Source: a virus
Length of the DNA stretch: 64,000 bases
IMG/VR virus record: IMGVR_UViG_3300048838_000628
Location: 1 to 64,000 of that record
Strand: one strand, 5' to 3'
In this document: positions 7,075-15,344 of the stretch, one piece after another
Position numbering within the stretch: the stretch's first letter is position 1
Layout of the letters: each line of letters opens with the position of its first letter
Translations under genes and position numbers: made by a program
Notes under the pieces: generated by a model
The model's database searches: none
The model's input: only the letters and a program-made list of their open reading frames with translations
Told to the model about the DNA's origin: nothing

Positions 7075-7947
7075 ATGATAAAACGATCAAGAACTGAAGC
7101 TGGTTTAGTTGCTCTGATTAAAGAAAATTTAGAATATGTAGAGGAGTCGAATAGAAAAGGCAGACTCTACGCTGGCGATAATGTGTGTCATCGTATGAAC
7201 GCTATTCTTTCACAGAACAAATCGACAGTGAAGATAGAATCTACGATGATACCTTACACCGAAGTTGGTATTGCTATGGAAAAGCTTATTATTCGTGCTT
7301 TAAATAAAGGTGGTGTATTTGTTGCCAATGATGTGCGAATACCAGAACTTGAAGGTATACCTATGGGCGGTAAAATTGACGCTATTATTTGGTGGCGTGA
7401 TCGTCCTGTTATTGTAGAAGTAAAAACTGCCAGTAACACGATTGTCAAAGAGAAACATCGTATTCAAGCCATGACTTATTCTATGTTTACCGGTCTTGAT
7501 TACATCATTCTTTATATCAATCGCAGTATTGGCAAGCCTAATTTTGGTAAGCTAACTTTAGATACAGAAGCACATTATTTTGCTTACAGCGAAGATGAAA
7601 GTCTAGAGTTATTTAAAAATGTCTGTAAAGCCGCTTATTCAAGCACTACTGGCCTATTGGATAATACAGACATACCATATAATAAAACAGCGTGTAAGAG
7701 CTTCTACTGCCCTTTTATTGGGTACTGTCATGAAGGAAAGAAACTGGCCGATTTTAAATCAATGCCGAAATCAGAATATAAGAAATACAATGCTTTTATA
7801 GAAGAAAAAACACAGTGGTTTATAGATAACAAGTTGGCTATCTATACCGCCTTCTGTGAAAACTTGAACGCCAAAAAGATTGCGAATAAAAAGAACCGCA
7901 AGACAGTGTTAGAGTATTATGAAAAAGTTTTTGGCGTCAGTACTTAA
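7075..7947 (+). CDS. Cas4/RecB-like PD-(D/E)XK nuclease with iron-sulphur cysteines
   Basis: 290 residues. The core of a PD-(D/E)XK exonuclease is visible: E69 in the first helix, D102 in GGKIDAI, E115-x-K117 in VIVEVKTA, and the RecB-family Q131-x-x-x-Y135. Four cysteines sit where Cas4 and AddB bind a 4Fe-4S cluster: C38 near the N-terminus and C207, C212 and C218 near the C-terminus. Related phage proteins act as DNA end-processing exonucleases in recombination or replication. It is the first gene after the structured leader and overlaps the GIY-YIG gene by 29 bases. No CRISPR array is present, so a spacer-acquisition role is not suggested. Confidence 0.8.
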   Translation: MIKRSRTEAGLVALIKENLEYVEESNRKGRLYAGDNVCHRMNAILSQNKSTVKIESTMIPYTEVGIAMEKLIIRALNKGGVFVANDVRIPELEGIPMGGKIDAIIWWRDRPVIVEVKTASNTIVKEKHRIQAMTYSMFTGLDYIILYINRSIGKPNFGKLTLDTEAHYFAYSEDESLELFKNVCKAAYSSTTGLLDNTDIPYNKTACKSFYCPFIGYCHEGKKLADFKSMPKSEYKKYNAFIEEKTQWFIDNKLAIYTAFCENLNAKKIANKKNRKTVLEYYEKVFGVST

Positions 7948-8248
7948 ATTTATTTTCTTTTTATTCGGTTATCGTATTGAAAAATTTAGGTGGTGTTATG
8001 TATATTTGATACGAGAAGATAAAACAGGCCGACCGCTTTATGTTGGTAAAACCTGTAGATGCGTTGATAAAAGATTTAAAGAACATATATCAGAACGCTA
8101 TAGTAACCAAAAAGTATATAACGCATCTAAAAGAACTAAGTTGGAAGTTATTATACTTAAAAGAACAACAGAGGAGAAAGTATACGACGAAGAACAAAAA
8201 TATATTAAACTATATAAGCAGAAGTTCCGTATGTACAATAAGACATAA
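7919..8248 (+). CDS. GIY-YIG endonuclease, small
   Basis: 109 residues. The GIY-YIG core is present as VYL (28-30) and YVGKT (41-45), followed by R52, E55-H56, a conserved acidic residue in YDEEQKYI (about 91) and a final Asn (107). A hydrophobic N-terminal segment (residues 4-18) is unusual and could anchor it or be a start-site artefact. There is no DNA-binding module beyond the catalytic domain, so it may be a free-standing homing or repair-type nuclease. It overlaps the preceding gene by 29 bases. Confidence 0.7.
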   Translation: MKKFLASVLKFIFFLFGYRIEKFRWCYVYLIREDKTGRPLYVGKTCRCVDKRFKEHISERYSNQKVYNASKRTKLEVIILKRTTEEKVYDEEQKYIKLYKQKFRMYNKT

Positions 8249-8259
8249 AGATTTTGCAC

Positions 8260-8288
8260 TTGACAGCTCGTTCGGGTTGTGCTACAAT
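8260..8288 (+). promoter_or_regulatory. Strong intergenic sigma70 promoter for the MoxR/VWA operon
   Basis: TTGACA at 8260-8265, 17-base spacer, TACAAT at 8283-8288. It is the only such promoter that sits in a true intergenic gap of this arm. A 5' leader of about 54 bases ends in AAAGGAAAA, the ribosome site of the AAA+ gene at 8349. Confidence 0.75.
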
Positions 8289-8348
8289 GACGTTTGTCGT
8301 TCGGTTCCACCACTTCTATCTACTATATCAATAAAGGAAAAATAAGAA

Positions 8349-9800
8349 ATGCCTACTATGACACAAACTATTGCAACGGTTTCTTCGCCTATGTTTACTA
8401 GCGTTTGTAAAGTTAAAGGCAATAAGATTGTACCAAGTAAACCAATTACTCATACTTTTGAAATCAACGGAGTAGAAACAGAAAAAACATATACTGATTT
8501 TGACTTTAACCCTTCACGCCTTGATACAGACGGCCAACCGCTAGTTGAAGGCGAATCATATGTAATGTCATTTACGTTTAAAAATATTGGCAGCGCTGTT
8601 ATTCACAGCGCAATGAAGCATATCCCTAGCCGTAAAAGCTATGTCATTTCGACTGTGCCTGCAACAACGCAGGAAGTTAATAAGATGCATGGTAGCCTAT
8701 CAGAATATTATGACGAACATAAAGTAAAGCACGATAGCACAAAGCTTTATGACGAACTTTCTGGTTATGTTCGTAAAAATGTTCTTGTTTGGCACGGTGA
8801 TGACTTTTCGTGCATTGATTTGACTAATCGCATGGGTAAAGGCGTTTTGTCTAACATCAAAGAAGATATTACACTTGCCGATTATAATCAACTAAAGTCT
8901 GTTGACATTGTTGTTAAGCAAGAAGAACAGACTGAGGCTGGCGGATATTTCTTCAGCGATAAAGAAAAGAAAATTTTGAAGTATATCTCTTATAACGAAG
9001 AAATTCGTAGTGAAACTCCTGATGCAGATGGTCAAATTATCCGTGTAAGATTCACAGGCCCTACTGGTAGCGGCAAGTCTGCATTTGCTGAAGCGTTGGC
9101 AAAGTGGCTTGGTTGGAATTATCATAAAGTTGACATGGAAACGCTTGTTGAAGCAACTGATATTTATGGTCTTAAAGAATTGGTCAATGGCGAAACTGTA
9201 TTTGAGTGGTCAGATTTCACTAAGGCTATTCAGTCAGATGACAATTGGGTAATTCTACTTGACGAAACTACACGAGCTGGTCGTGAAGTAATTAACGGCG
9301 TTCTTGGTTTGCTTGACGGCTCACAGACTGTTCGTGTTCAAGATCAGTTGATCAAGGTTAACACTCGTGGCACTAAGATTATTATTGCCAGTGAGAATAT
9401 TGGTCGTGAATATGGCGGTCTTAAGACGATTGATAAGGCGTTTTCTAATCGTTTTGAGTTCGTTATTGACAAAACTTATTCACCGGAAGTTGAAAAGGCA
9501 TTGTTGTTTAACGCAATTAAAGAAATTGGTCACCCTAAATTTAACAACAATGTTATGAGCAAGATGCAGAAGGCAATTAGTGAAATTCGTGCAAGAGGTG
9601 CCGAGATTGGCGTTAACGACGGTAGTATTTTCTCAACACGTACTCTCGTTAATATCATTAAACACCTTAAGACTTGGGCGCATACCGAAGAAAGCGTAAA
9701 CGAAGCGGTTATGCTAGCTTTTGATTTTGCTTATATCGCTGCACTTGATGCCACACTTGCTAAGGCTTGTGAAGATATTCTTCGTTCACATTTCAATTAA
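8349..9800 (+). CDS. MoxR/CobS-like AAA+ ATPase
   Basis: 483 residues. The AAA+ module has Walker A GPTGSGKS at 237-244, Walker B VILLDE at 301-306, a sensor-1 segment IIIASEN ending at 350 and an SNRF arginine finger near 368. The first 230 residues are a phage-specific region with no motif I recognise. MoxR-type ATPases (RavA, CbbQ, NorQ, CobS) work as hexameric remodelling machines with a VWA-domain partner encoded next door, and that partner follows ten bases downstream. Codons look enriched in GGC, CGT and AAG relative to nearby genes, which together with the strong promoter suggests high expression. The substrate is unknown. Confidence 0.8.
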   Translation: MPTMTQTIATVSSPMFTSVCKVKGNKIVPSKPITHTFEINGVETEKTYTDFDFNPSRLDTDGQPLVEGESYVMSFTFKNIGSAVIHSAMKHIPSRKSYVISTVPATTQEVNKMHGSLSEYYDEHKVKHDSTKLYDELSGYVRKNVLVWHGDDFSCIDLTNRMGKGVLSNIKEDITLADYNQLKSVDIVVKQEEQTEAGGYFFSDKEKKILKYISYNEEIRSETPDADGQIIRVRFTGPTGSGKSAFAEALAKWLGWNYHKVDMETLVEATDIYGLKELVNGETVFEWSDFTKAIQSDDNWVILLDETTRAGREVINGVLGLLDGSQTVRVQDQLIKVNTRGTKIIIASENIGREYGGLKTIDKAFSNRFEFVIDKTYSPEVEKALLFNAIKEIGHPKFNNNVMSKMQKAISEIRARGAEIGVNDGSIFSTRTLVNIIKHLKTWAHTEESVNEAVMLAFDFAYIAALDATLAKACEDILRSHFN

Positions 9801-9809
9801 GGAACAACA

Positions 9810-11849
9810 ATGACAGATATACTTGAAATCATTGGCCGGTCGGTTGGTGCTAAAGATGTTAACGATTTCTATGTTAACAACCTGCTAAATTATCGTTACG
9901 GTACAAGACGATATGGTTGGGGGGATAATGGCACACCGACTAATTTTCGTGAACTAAGAACTTATATCAGAGATAGCGGTTTTCGTTATGCCCATGGTTT
10001 ACATAAGCCGCTGCACGTATCTTTCCGTAGCGATGTTGATACTGCCTGTATCATGTATAAACAAAAAGAGGATGCGTTTGAGATTCAAATTGGAACAGTA
10101 TTTCTTACACCAGAATTTTATCAAGAATGCGCTAAAGCAGCTGGTCTACCATACATAGAAAGCAATGCAATTATTGTTGCGCTTGCTATTGTTAACTACA
10201 TGGTATATCATGAGACTTTGCATCAGCGTTATACTGACCTAAGCTCAATGATTAATTTTGGCAAATTTATTATTGATATGACAGATCGCAAATATCATAA
10301 TGAGCTGTTTCAGCAAATTCTCAACTATCTTGAAGATTTGTTTATTGAGCATCGTGTCTTGAAAGTTGAGCGCGAATGGTTATCGGGTCTGATTGGTGAT
10401 TGGCAAAAGTTCTTTTTTAGTCTTGAATCGCTAGAACTTCAAGAAGATGAACAATTCACCGTTCAGAAATACATGGAGTATGCTCGTGGCTGGTTTGGTG
10501 TAAATAAGCCGCAACTTTTGGGCAATACGCCAGAGCCAGCCATGGCAGTTATTGATTATATCCAAAACCATACGCATCTTTTTACTGACACATTTGATCG
10601 CGTTTATATGGCAATGGATATTTATGATTTCTTTGAGGAATCAGAAGAACCGAATATCCAACAGCAGATGCAACAAGCTGCTGAAAGTATTGATGATTAT
10701 GAGAAAGGCGTAGAACAATCGTCACGAGAGATTGTAAATGGTGGGAATTCTTCAAATTCTGAAGAACGTAGCGGTATGTCTAAAGAACTTGAAGAACTAG
10801 CTAATCAAATTAAACAGGCTGCTGCAAATGGTGATGAGGCAGCAAAACAAATTATTAATGCTGCGGATAATGTCTTGCGGGAACTTAGAGACATTAAACA
10901 AATGGAGGAAACACGGACGCCTTTTGATTATAGCGGATATACTCCACCGCAATATTATAACGACGGCACTATTAAATACTACGACGTGCTTGAGATTGGC
11001 AAAACTATTGACTTTACTCCGGTAGAAAAAACCAATTGGCTTGATGCGTTTAAAAACGAAATCAAACAGTTTATGGTTAAAGCGCCGGACGAAAAAGTAG
11101 TTAGCCGTCGTGGTCGGCTTGATGCTAGTCGCCTTTATATGCATCGTTTTGCTGGTTCTATTCTGCGTACACAAAAAGTAGAACGTGATGATAAAGGCGA
11201 GCCAAACGTAATTGTTCTTATGGACGTTTCTGGTTCTACTAGCGGACGTGCCGTTAATGCCGACGGTAATTGGCGAGACGATGAGGCCACAATTTTTAAC
11301 TTTATCACGACTGGCGGATATTTTATTCACAAGTCGCTCTCAAGCGTTGGTATTTCACACAGCATTTACGCCCATACAGTTGGTCGTGGTGCTGGTGCTG
11401 AAATTATCGGCGTAGCGGCTTTTGAAAATGTTCTCAATCCAGTTAGTAAAAAGATTGTGACGACTCCAACTTCTAGTGCGGAGGTTCGCTTTTCTTATCT
11501 AAATGCCGTATATATGGGCGGCAATGCTGATGGTGCAGCTTTGGATTTTGTTACAGAAGCCGCTATTGACAAATCCAAGGAAAACCTTATAATTGTAGTT
11601 AGTGATGGCGCTCCAACCGAAACTGTTGGAAAAACTAAAATGTCTCCAGAAGAACATCTGGTGAGTATTATCAACAAACTTCGGACAGACGGCCATTACG
11701 TAGTTGCCATGACAGTAGTCAATAACAAGGAGGTTATTCAAGCAAACGATAGGATTTATGGTGCTGCAAATAATATTGTGGCATATGATAACAGAACTTT
11801 TATTCAAAGTGTTCGTAGGGTGATTGATAATCTGCTGGATAACAAGTAA
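9810..11849 (+). CDS. CobT-like protein with HExxH and VWA domains
   Basis: 679 residues. An HETLH motif at 134-138 with a downstream acidic helix (LNYLEDLFIEHRVL, 171-184) resembles the metallopeptidase-like N-terminus of DUF2201 proteins. A low-complexity acidic and glutamine-rich linker (about 275-370) follows. The C-terminal VWA domain has MIDAS residues DVSGS at 472-476 and a later VVSDG (596-600); the usual MIDAS Thr position reads GGNADG (570-575), so metal binding may be altered. It is the predicted partner of the AAA+ protein upstream. In phages this pair is often labelled CobS/CobT, although no cobalamin pathway is present here. Confidence 0.75.
   Translation: MTDILEIIGRSVGAKDVNDFYVNNLLNYRYGTRRYGWGDNGTPTNFRELRTYIRDSGFRYAHGLHKPLHVSFRSDVDTACIMYKQKEDAFEIQIGTVFLTPEFYQECAKAAGLPYIESNAIIVALAIVNYMVYHETLHQRYTDLSSMINFGKFIIDMTDRKYHNELFQQILNYLEDLFIEHRVLKVEREWLSGLIGDWQKFFFSLESLELQEDEQFTVQKYMEYARGWFGVNKPQLLGNTPEPAMAVIDYIQNHTHLFTDTFDRVYMAMDIYDFFEESEEPNIQQQMQQAAESIDDYEKGVEQSSREIVNGGNSSNSEERSGMSKELEELANQIKQAAANGDEAAKQIINAADNVLRELRDIKQMEETRTPFDYSGYTPPQYYNDGTIKYYDVLEIGKTIDFTPVEKTNWLDAFKNEIKQFMVKAPDEKVVSRRGRLDASRLYMHRFAGSILRTQKVERDDKGEPNVIVLMDVSGSTSGRAVNADGNWRDDEATIFNFITTGGYFIHKSLSSVGISHSIYAHTVGRGAGAEIIGVAAFENVLNPVSKKIVTTPTSSAEVRFSYLNAVYMGGNADGAALDFVTEAAIDKSKENLIIVVSDGAPTETVGKTKMSPEEHLVSIINKLRTDGHYVVAMTVVNNKEVIQANDRIYGAANNIVAYDNRTFIQSVRRVIDNLLDNK
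11566..11593 (+). promoter_or_regulatory. Candidate internal sigma70 promoter
   Basis: TTGACA at 11566-11571, 16-base spacer, TATAAT at 11588-11593. Both hexamers match consensus fully. It lies in the last third of the VWA gene and would give extra transcription of the small gene and SSB candidate downstream. Confidence 0.5.
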
Positions 11850-11860
11850 AGGTATATGAA

Positions 11861-12190
11861 ATGATTACACAGGAAGCTGTTCAAGAATTTAAGCGGCTAC
11901 ATGAAACCTTCTCTCTTATTGATGACGCTGTATTTGTTATTAATATGGGATATGGCAAAGCAAAAGACGGTGGTAAGTATCGCCGTATTTTTTATTGGTT
12001 TGGTCGCTATAGTCCTTCACGGGATTATGAAAATATCGACGGATTGAATTTTGATATTAAGTTGAAGATGGAGTACAAGATTGATGTAGAGAACGGTGTT
12101 CTATATTGCTATTATAAGGATAAGAAATACAAGATGTTACCTTCGGCACACAGTTTTTCACGTTCAAAACTTTATAAGGAGACAGAATAA
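11861..12190 (+). CDS. Hypothetical protein between VWA and SSB genes
   Basis: 109 residues, basic, with aromatic-rich strands (RRIFYWFGRYSPSRDY, GVLYCYYKDKKYKML). It starts 11 bases after the VWA gene with AAAGGT upstream and overlaps the following gene by one base (TAATG). The position suggests a function with the MoxR/VWA pair or with DNA, but I recognise no domain. Confidence 0.65.
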   Translation: MITQEAVQEFKRLHETFSLIDDAVFVINMGYGKAKDGGKYRRIFYWFGRYSPSRDYENIDGLNFDIKLKMEYKIDVENGVLYCYYKDKKYKMLPSAHSFSRSKLYKETE

Positions 12191-13038
12191 TGGGTAGCGG
12201 TATTGTTCGTTCGGTTAAATCAACACAGCAGCAGAAGTCTGATCTAAATTATATTAGTCTTAAAGATGACGGCCAAGTTGCTTATTGGACTCCGCTTAGC
12301 AATAATTTTGATCCGCTTTCACCTAGCAATAGCTTTGTTATTTGCTACAATATGATTTTCGTGAAGGTATCACGAGCGCATATTGCAAAGTATGGCAATC
12401 ATGCAGATGGCCGTACACCTTCTGAATGGCTCAGTATTCCGCAGATTGTTCCTGTAAAGGGAACCGTATCACCTTATGAGTGGTTTATCAATAACCGTCA
12501 TAATAGCGATTTTGAAACATTCATCTCTAATTCAGCACAGGGCAACAAACCTTATTCTATCGGCAATGATAAACAAGAATATCGCATGGTTGTTCTGTCA
12601 GACGGCAATACTTATAAAGTTGGTCAGCGCGATACTAAGCCAACTGAATTGGTTTATGACAAGGTTAGTATCCTTTCCATGGGCACTAAGACGTGGGAAA
12701 ATTATATGAGCGTTGTAGAACAGCACTCACAGCTTAGTGACGAGCCTAATCCTGATTATGTTGGCCGCTTGCACAGTATTGCTCGTGAAGGCGCTAAGGG
12801 TAGCCCGCGTACTACTTACTCGGTTAATATCCTACCACCTATCCTGAAGAATTATGATGTGAGCGTTCTGCCGGAAGATTTTAATATTGCCGATACTATT
12901 CGTGGTGGCAGTATTGAATCACAGCTTTACATTATGCGGGACTATGGCGTTGAAAAGTGGGCTGAAGATAGCGGTATTGATTGTCCGCTTGATTTCTCTC
13001 TGATTGAAAAGAAGTCTAGCGACGATGTTCCTTTCTAA
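12190..13038 (+). CDS. Probable single-stranded DNA-binding protein
   Basis: 282 residues. The chain ends in DDVPF after a Ser/Asp/Lys tail, which closely matches the conserved C-terminal peptide of bacterial SSB proteins (DDIPF) that docks replication and repair partners. The body is strand-rich with aromatic residues (VAYWTPLSNNF, YNMIFVKV, YRMVVLSDGNTYKVG), compatible with a divergent OB fold, but I cannot place the strands. The gene is followed immediately by a terminator. A role in coating single-stranded DNA during phage replication is inferred from the tail and from the replisome genes downstream. Confidence 0.55.
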   Translation: MGSGIVRSVKSTQQQKSDLNYISLKDDGQVAYWTPLSNNFDPLSPSNSFVICYNMIFVKVSRAHIAKYGNHADGRTPSEWLSIPQIVPVKGTVSPYEWFINNRHNSDFETFISNSAQGNKPYSIGNDKQEYRMVVLSDGNTYKVGQRDTKPTELVYDKVSILSMGTKTWENYMSVVEQHSQLSDEPNPDYVGRLHSIAREGAKGSPRTTYSVNILPPILKNYDVSVLPEDFNIADTIRGGSIESQLYIMRDYGVEKWAEDSGIDCPLDFSLIEKKSSDDVPF

Positions 13039-13054
13039 ATAACGTACTAATATT

Positions 13055-13085
13055 GGGGCAGGCAACTGCCCCTCTTTTATTTTCG
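13055..13085 (+). terminator. Rho-independent terminator after SSB candidate
   Basis: GGGGCAG at 13055-13061 pairs with CTGCCCC at 13066-13072 around a GCAA loop, followed by TCTTTTATTTT. It closes the MoxR/VWA/SSB operon. The next gene's GGAGG ribosome site follows at once. Confidence 0.8.
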
Positions 13086-13093
13086 GAGGAAAT

Positions 13094-13462
13094 ATGAGCA
13101 GCAGTTTTACAGAGCTTGATCTTTACAGCTATAAAAGATGGCGCATGACATATTATATCAAGCAAACAGAGATCGATCTATTAACTGGCACAGTTATTAT
13201 TCATTGTGTAGTTTATCAAGACGACGATCAAAAAGAACGTTTTGTTAAATTAGAAATCAAGCACAGAAAAGAAGGATTAGTATATACGTTTGTAGATCAT
13301 TTAACTACATATGCACCATTGCTCAGGGCTTATCTAAATAGCAGTAATATAGTTAGGGTGTTATATGAAATACACGATTATATTATAGATCACCAAAACG
13401 ATATAAGCGCTGATCGTTTTAAGCGTTATGATGATTTCTTAAAGAGAATGATCTATGAATGA
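13094..13462 (+). CDS. Hypothetical protein, tandem array B, member 1
   Basis: 122 residues with GGAGGAAAT before the ATG. Strands in the first 70 residues (IIHCVVYQDD, RFVKLEIKHRKEG) and a helical end KRYDDFLKRMIYE. The same architecture, with a final R-Y-x-FL-x-x-x-(I/L)-Y-(G/E) signature, recurs in the following genes, so this is the first of a set of diverged duplicates. First gene after the terminator, so it needs readthrough or a promoter I cannot see. Function unknown. Confidence 0.65.
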   Translation: MSSSFTELDLYSYKRWRMTYYIKQTEIDLLTGTVIIHCVVYQDDDQKERFVKLEIKHRKEGLVYTFVDHLTTYAPLLRAYLNSSNIVRVLYEIHDYIIDHQNDISADRFKRYDDFLKRMIYE

Positions 13463-13853
13463 ATATGATGTTCTGTTATATGAATCCGGTGCTAATTGCT
13501 TTATAATCAATATTGAGATTGTTACTTTACAAGAAGGCACTATTATTTTTGATGGTCGCATGGAGGACATATTAGATACTTGGAATGTTAACATTTGTTT
13601 GTCACATGAAAAAGATTCTAAAAAATTTACTGTTAGTCTCGTCTATGTACAAAACGATGAAAGACTTTACAAAGATTTTCTTGGTTATAAAAAAGGTTTT
13701 TGTAAAACTATTATGGACGACCGCGACTTTCTTCTTACTTTGCCTTTACTATTTAAATCTTATTTAGATAAAATGGCAGCAGAAGAATATAGTGACTACC
13801 CAACTTATTATGATGAAAGATATGAATTTTTACATAACTTAATCTATGGGTGA
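13455..13853 (+). CDS. Hypothetical protein, tandem array B, member 2
   Basis: 132 residues. Strands (CFIINIEIVTLQEGTIIF, VNICLSHEKD, FTVSLVYV) then helices and the ending RYEFLHNLIYG, which matches RYEFLNKILHG of the next gene almost position for position. That match is the clearest evidence of duplication in this array. Overlaps the previous gene by 8 bases. Confidence 0.65.
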   Translation: MNEYDVLLYESGANCFIINIEIVTLQEGTIIFDGRMEDILDTWNVNICLSHEKDSKKFTVSLVYVQNDERLYKDFLGYKKGFCKTIMDDRDFLLTLPLLFKSYLDKMAAEEYSDYPTYYDERYEFLHNLIYG

Positions 13854-13857
13854 CACA

Positions 13858-14238
13858 ATGGGACAATATAAAATATATCAATATCTCGGTGTTAGCATAA
13901 GTTTAAATTTAGCACATACATATTTAGAAAACAACGAGAATGAATTTCACATATCATGTATTGTTGTGGCTGATACAGAGAAGTTTTATACTGTTGAGCT
14001 GATTATTAGAAGGCACACAGACGCAATTGAAATAACTTTTGGCGAAGCAGAACTATCTCCTAGTCATTTGTTTATATGCGAAAGCGTGTTGAACAAATAT
14101 TTGACATCAATGGATTTGTCAACTCTAGTCTTGAAGATCAAAAATTTCTTCGATGAAGAATCGCAATTTGACTATTATGAATACGAACACTACTATCAGC
14201 CTAGATATGAATTTCTAAATAAAATACTCCATGGATAA
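13858..14238 (+). CDS. Hypothetical protein, tandem array B, member 3
   Basis: 126 residues from the ATG at 13858, which has GGGTGA five bases upstream; an in-frame ATG at 13846 lies inside the previous gene's YG codons. Strands FHISCIVVAD and YTVELIIRRH are followed by helices and an acidic Tyr-rich segment before RYEFLNKILHG. Paralog of the gene before it. Function unknown. Confidence 0.65.
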   Translation: MGQYKIYQYLGVSISLNLAHTYLENNENEFHISCIVVADTEKFYTVELIIRRHTDAIEITFGEAELSPSHLFICESVLNKYLTSMDLSTLVLKIKNFFDEESQFDYYEYEHYYQPRYEFLNKILHG

Positions 14239-14241
14239 GTT

Positions 14242-14577
14242 ATGAGACACAACATATTAGTTGCTAACGCTAAACAACTCTATCTATATGATGACGAAAT
14301 AGAATGTACAATGCGTAAATACATATGTGCTACATTATACATTGACGGTCTTTCTAAAGTCACTATAAGCTATCGCTATAGAGACAAAGAACATCTTGAA
14401 ATAAAATACGATTTTACTGATAATTGTGGGTCATATTATAAAGACGTTATTGATGTAGTTCAAATAGATGTTGTGGCAATCGGTATGCTTAAAACAATTT
14501 ATATCGAACTAAGAAAACATTTTATAAGAGCCGATGTGCAATCAACTATAGAGAGAATGTTATATGAAAAAGTTTAA
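14242..14577 (+). CDS. Hypothetical protein, tandem array B, member 4
   Basis: 111 residues, with GGATAAG before the ATG at the end of the previous gene. Two central strands (KYICATLYIDG, KVTISYRYRD) and a C-terminal helix ending TIERMLYEKV, comparable with the FLKRMIYE end of member 1. Overlaps the next gene by 14 bases. Confidence 0.6.
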   Translation: MRHNILVANAKQLYLYDDEIECTMRKYICATLYIDGLSKVTISYRYRDKEHLEIKYDFTDNCGSYYKDVIDVVQIDVVAIGMLKTIYIELRKHFIRADVQSTIERMLYEKV

Positions 14578-14941
14578 TAATTATGAACTCTATAAAAAAG
14601 AAAACCACCGTATAGCCTTACATCTACATAGAGCAAGTTTGCACTCAGGTCATCATATAGTTATCCCAACAACAGTTTATATTAATGATGTCGGATTTAT
14701 AGTTTATTTATTCTTATATTTCAAAGCCAATATTATAAGATTCTCTTTTGAGAATACAGATAAAACGGTTGAAGAATATTTTTATCTTTTTCAGGATTTT
14801 CTTGACGAAATAATGCAAGATAAAAACTTATTATTTGAGGTTATTAAAGCCCTGAAAGAATATAAAGAACACAAAACTTTTGAACCAAAAATATCACCAG
14901 ACATTTCTAAATTTTTTGATATTTGGCTATATGCTGGATAA
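14564..14941 (+). CDS. Hypothetical protein, tandem array B, member 5
   Basis: 125 residues, histidine-rich near the N-terminus (HRIALHLHRASLHSGHH). A hydrophobic strand (GFIVYLFLYFKAN) stands where the other members have their second strand, and the chain ends FFDIWLYAG. A more diverged member of the same family. Function unknown. Confidence 0.6.
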   Translation: MKKFNNYELYKKENHRIALHLHRASLHSGHHIVIPTTVYINDVGFIVYLFLYFKANIIRFSFENTDKTVEEYFYLFQDFLDEIMQDKNLLFEVIKALKEYKEHKTFEPKISPDISKFFDIWLYAG

Positions 14942-14945
14942 CATC

Positions 14946-15344
14946 ATGCAAACTTATTATACAGTGTGTAAACATCGCGCATTTCATGTTATTATCTATT
15001 ATAAAGACGTGATAGAACGCAAATTTTTTCCTGATTCAAAATATGCAACTTTTATAAGAGTGTTTATAAACAGGTCTATGCCAGAAATAGAGGAGATTAA
15101 TGGAGTTTTAAAAATCATTAAAATAGATCAAAATTCTCTTGTTATTGAAATGGGCGGCTTTGGCTTAACTGGCAGCGATTTCGAACCACCATCTGCTGAA
15201 TTAGTTGCTTATATTCAAAACGAGCTTGATAAATTTATGAATAATAGCGAACGGTTGTTGGAGTTTTTTAAAGAACTATACGCTTATTCTATGTTGTTTA
15301 ACAATCGTGAATTAGCTAGAGATTTGGAGGCGCTACTATATTAG
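14946..15344 (+). CDS. Hypothetical protein, tandem array B, member 6
   Basis: 132 residues from the ATG at 14946, preceded by CTGGATA; ATGs at 14931 and further up lie inside the previous gene. Strands (HVIIYYKDV, FIRVFINRS, LVIEMGGFG) and a helical end LARDLEALLY. Its 3' end carries the GGAGG ribosome site of the next gene. Confidence 0.6.
   Translation: MQTYYTVCKHRAFHVIIYYKDVIERKFFPDSKYATFIRVFINRSMPEIEEINGVLKIIKIDQNSLVIEMGGFGLTGSDFEPPSAELVAYIQNELDKFMNNSERLLEFFKELYAYSMLFNNRELARDLEALLY

Noticed and set aside
7075-7947. Cas4-like nuclease as part of a CRISPR system
   Set aside because: No repeat-spacer array, Cas1 or Cas2 is seen in the window; phage homologs act outside CRISPR.
10797-11330. 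177-codon frame on the - strand opposite the VWA gene
   Set aside because: The + strand holds clear VWA motifs and an operon; the antisense product has no recognisable motif.
8349-11849. CobS/CobT annotation as cobalamin biosynthesis genes
   Set aside because: No CobN or other cobalt-insertion enzyme is near; only the AAA+ and VWA folds are shared.
14101-14129. TTGACA-17-TCTAGT in array B
   Set aside because: The -10 lacks the conserved second-position A; left out of the promoter list.
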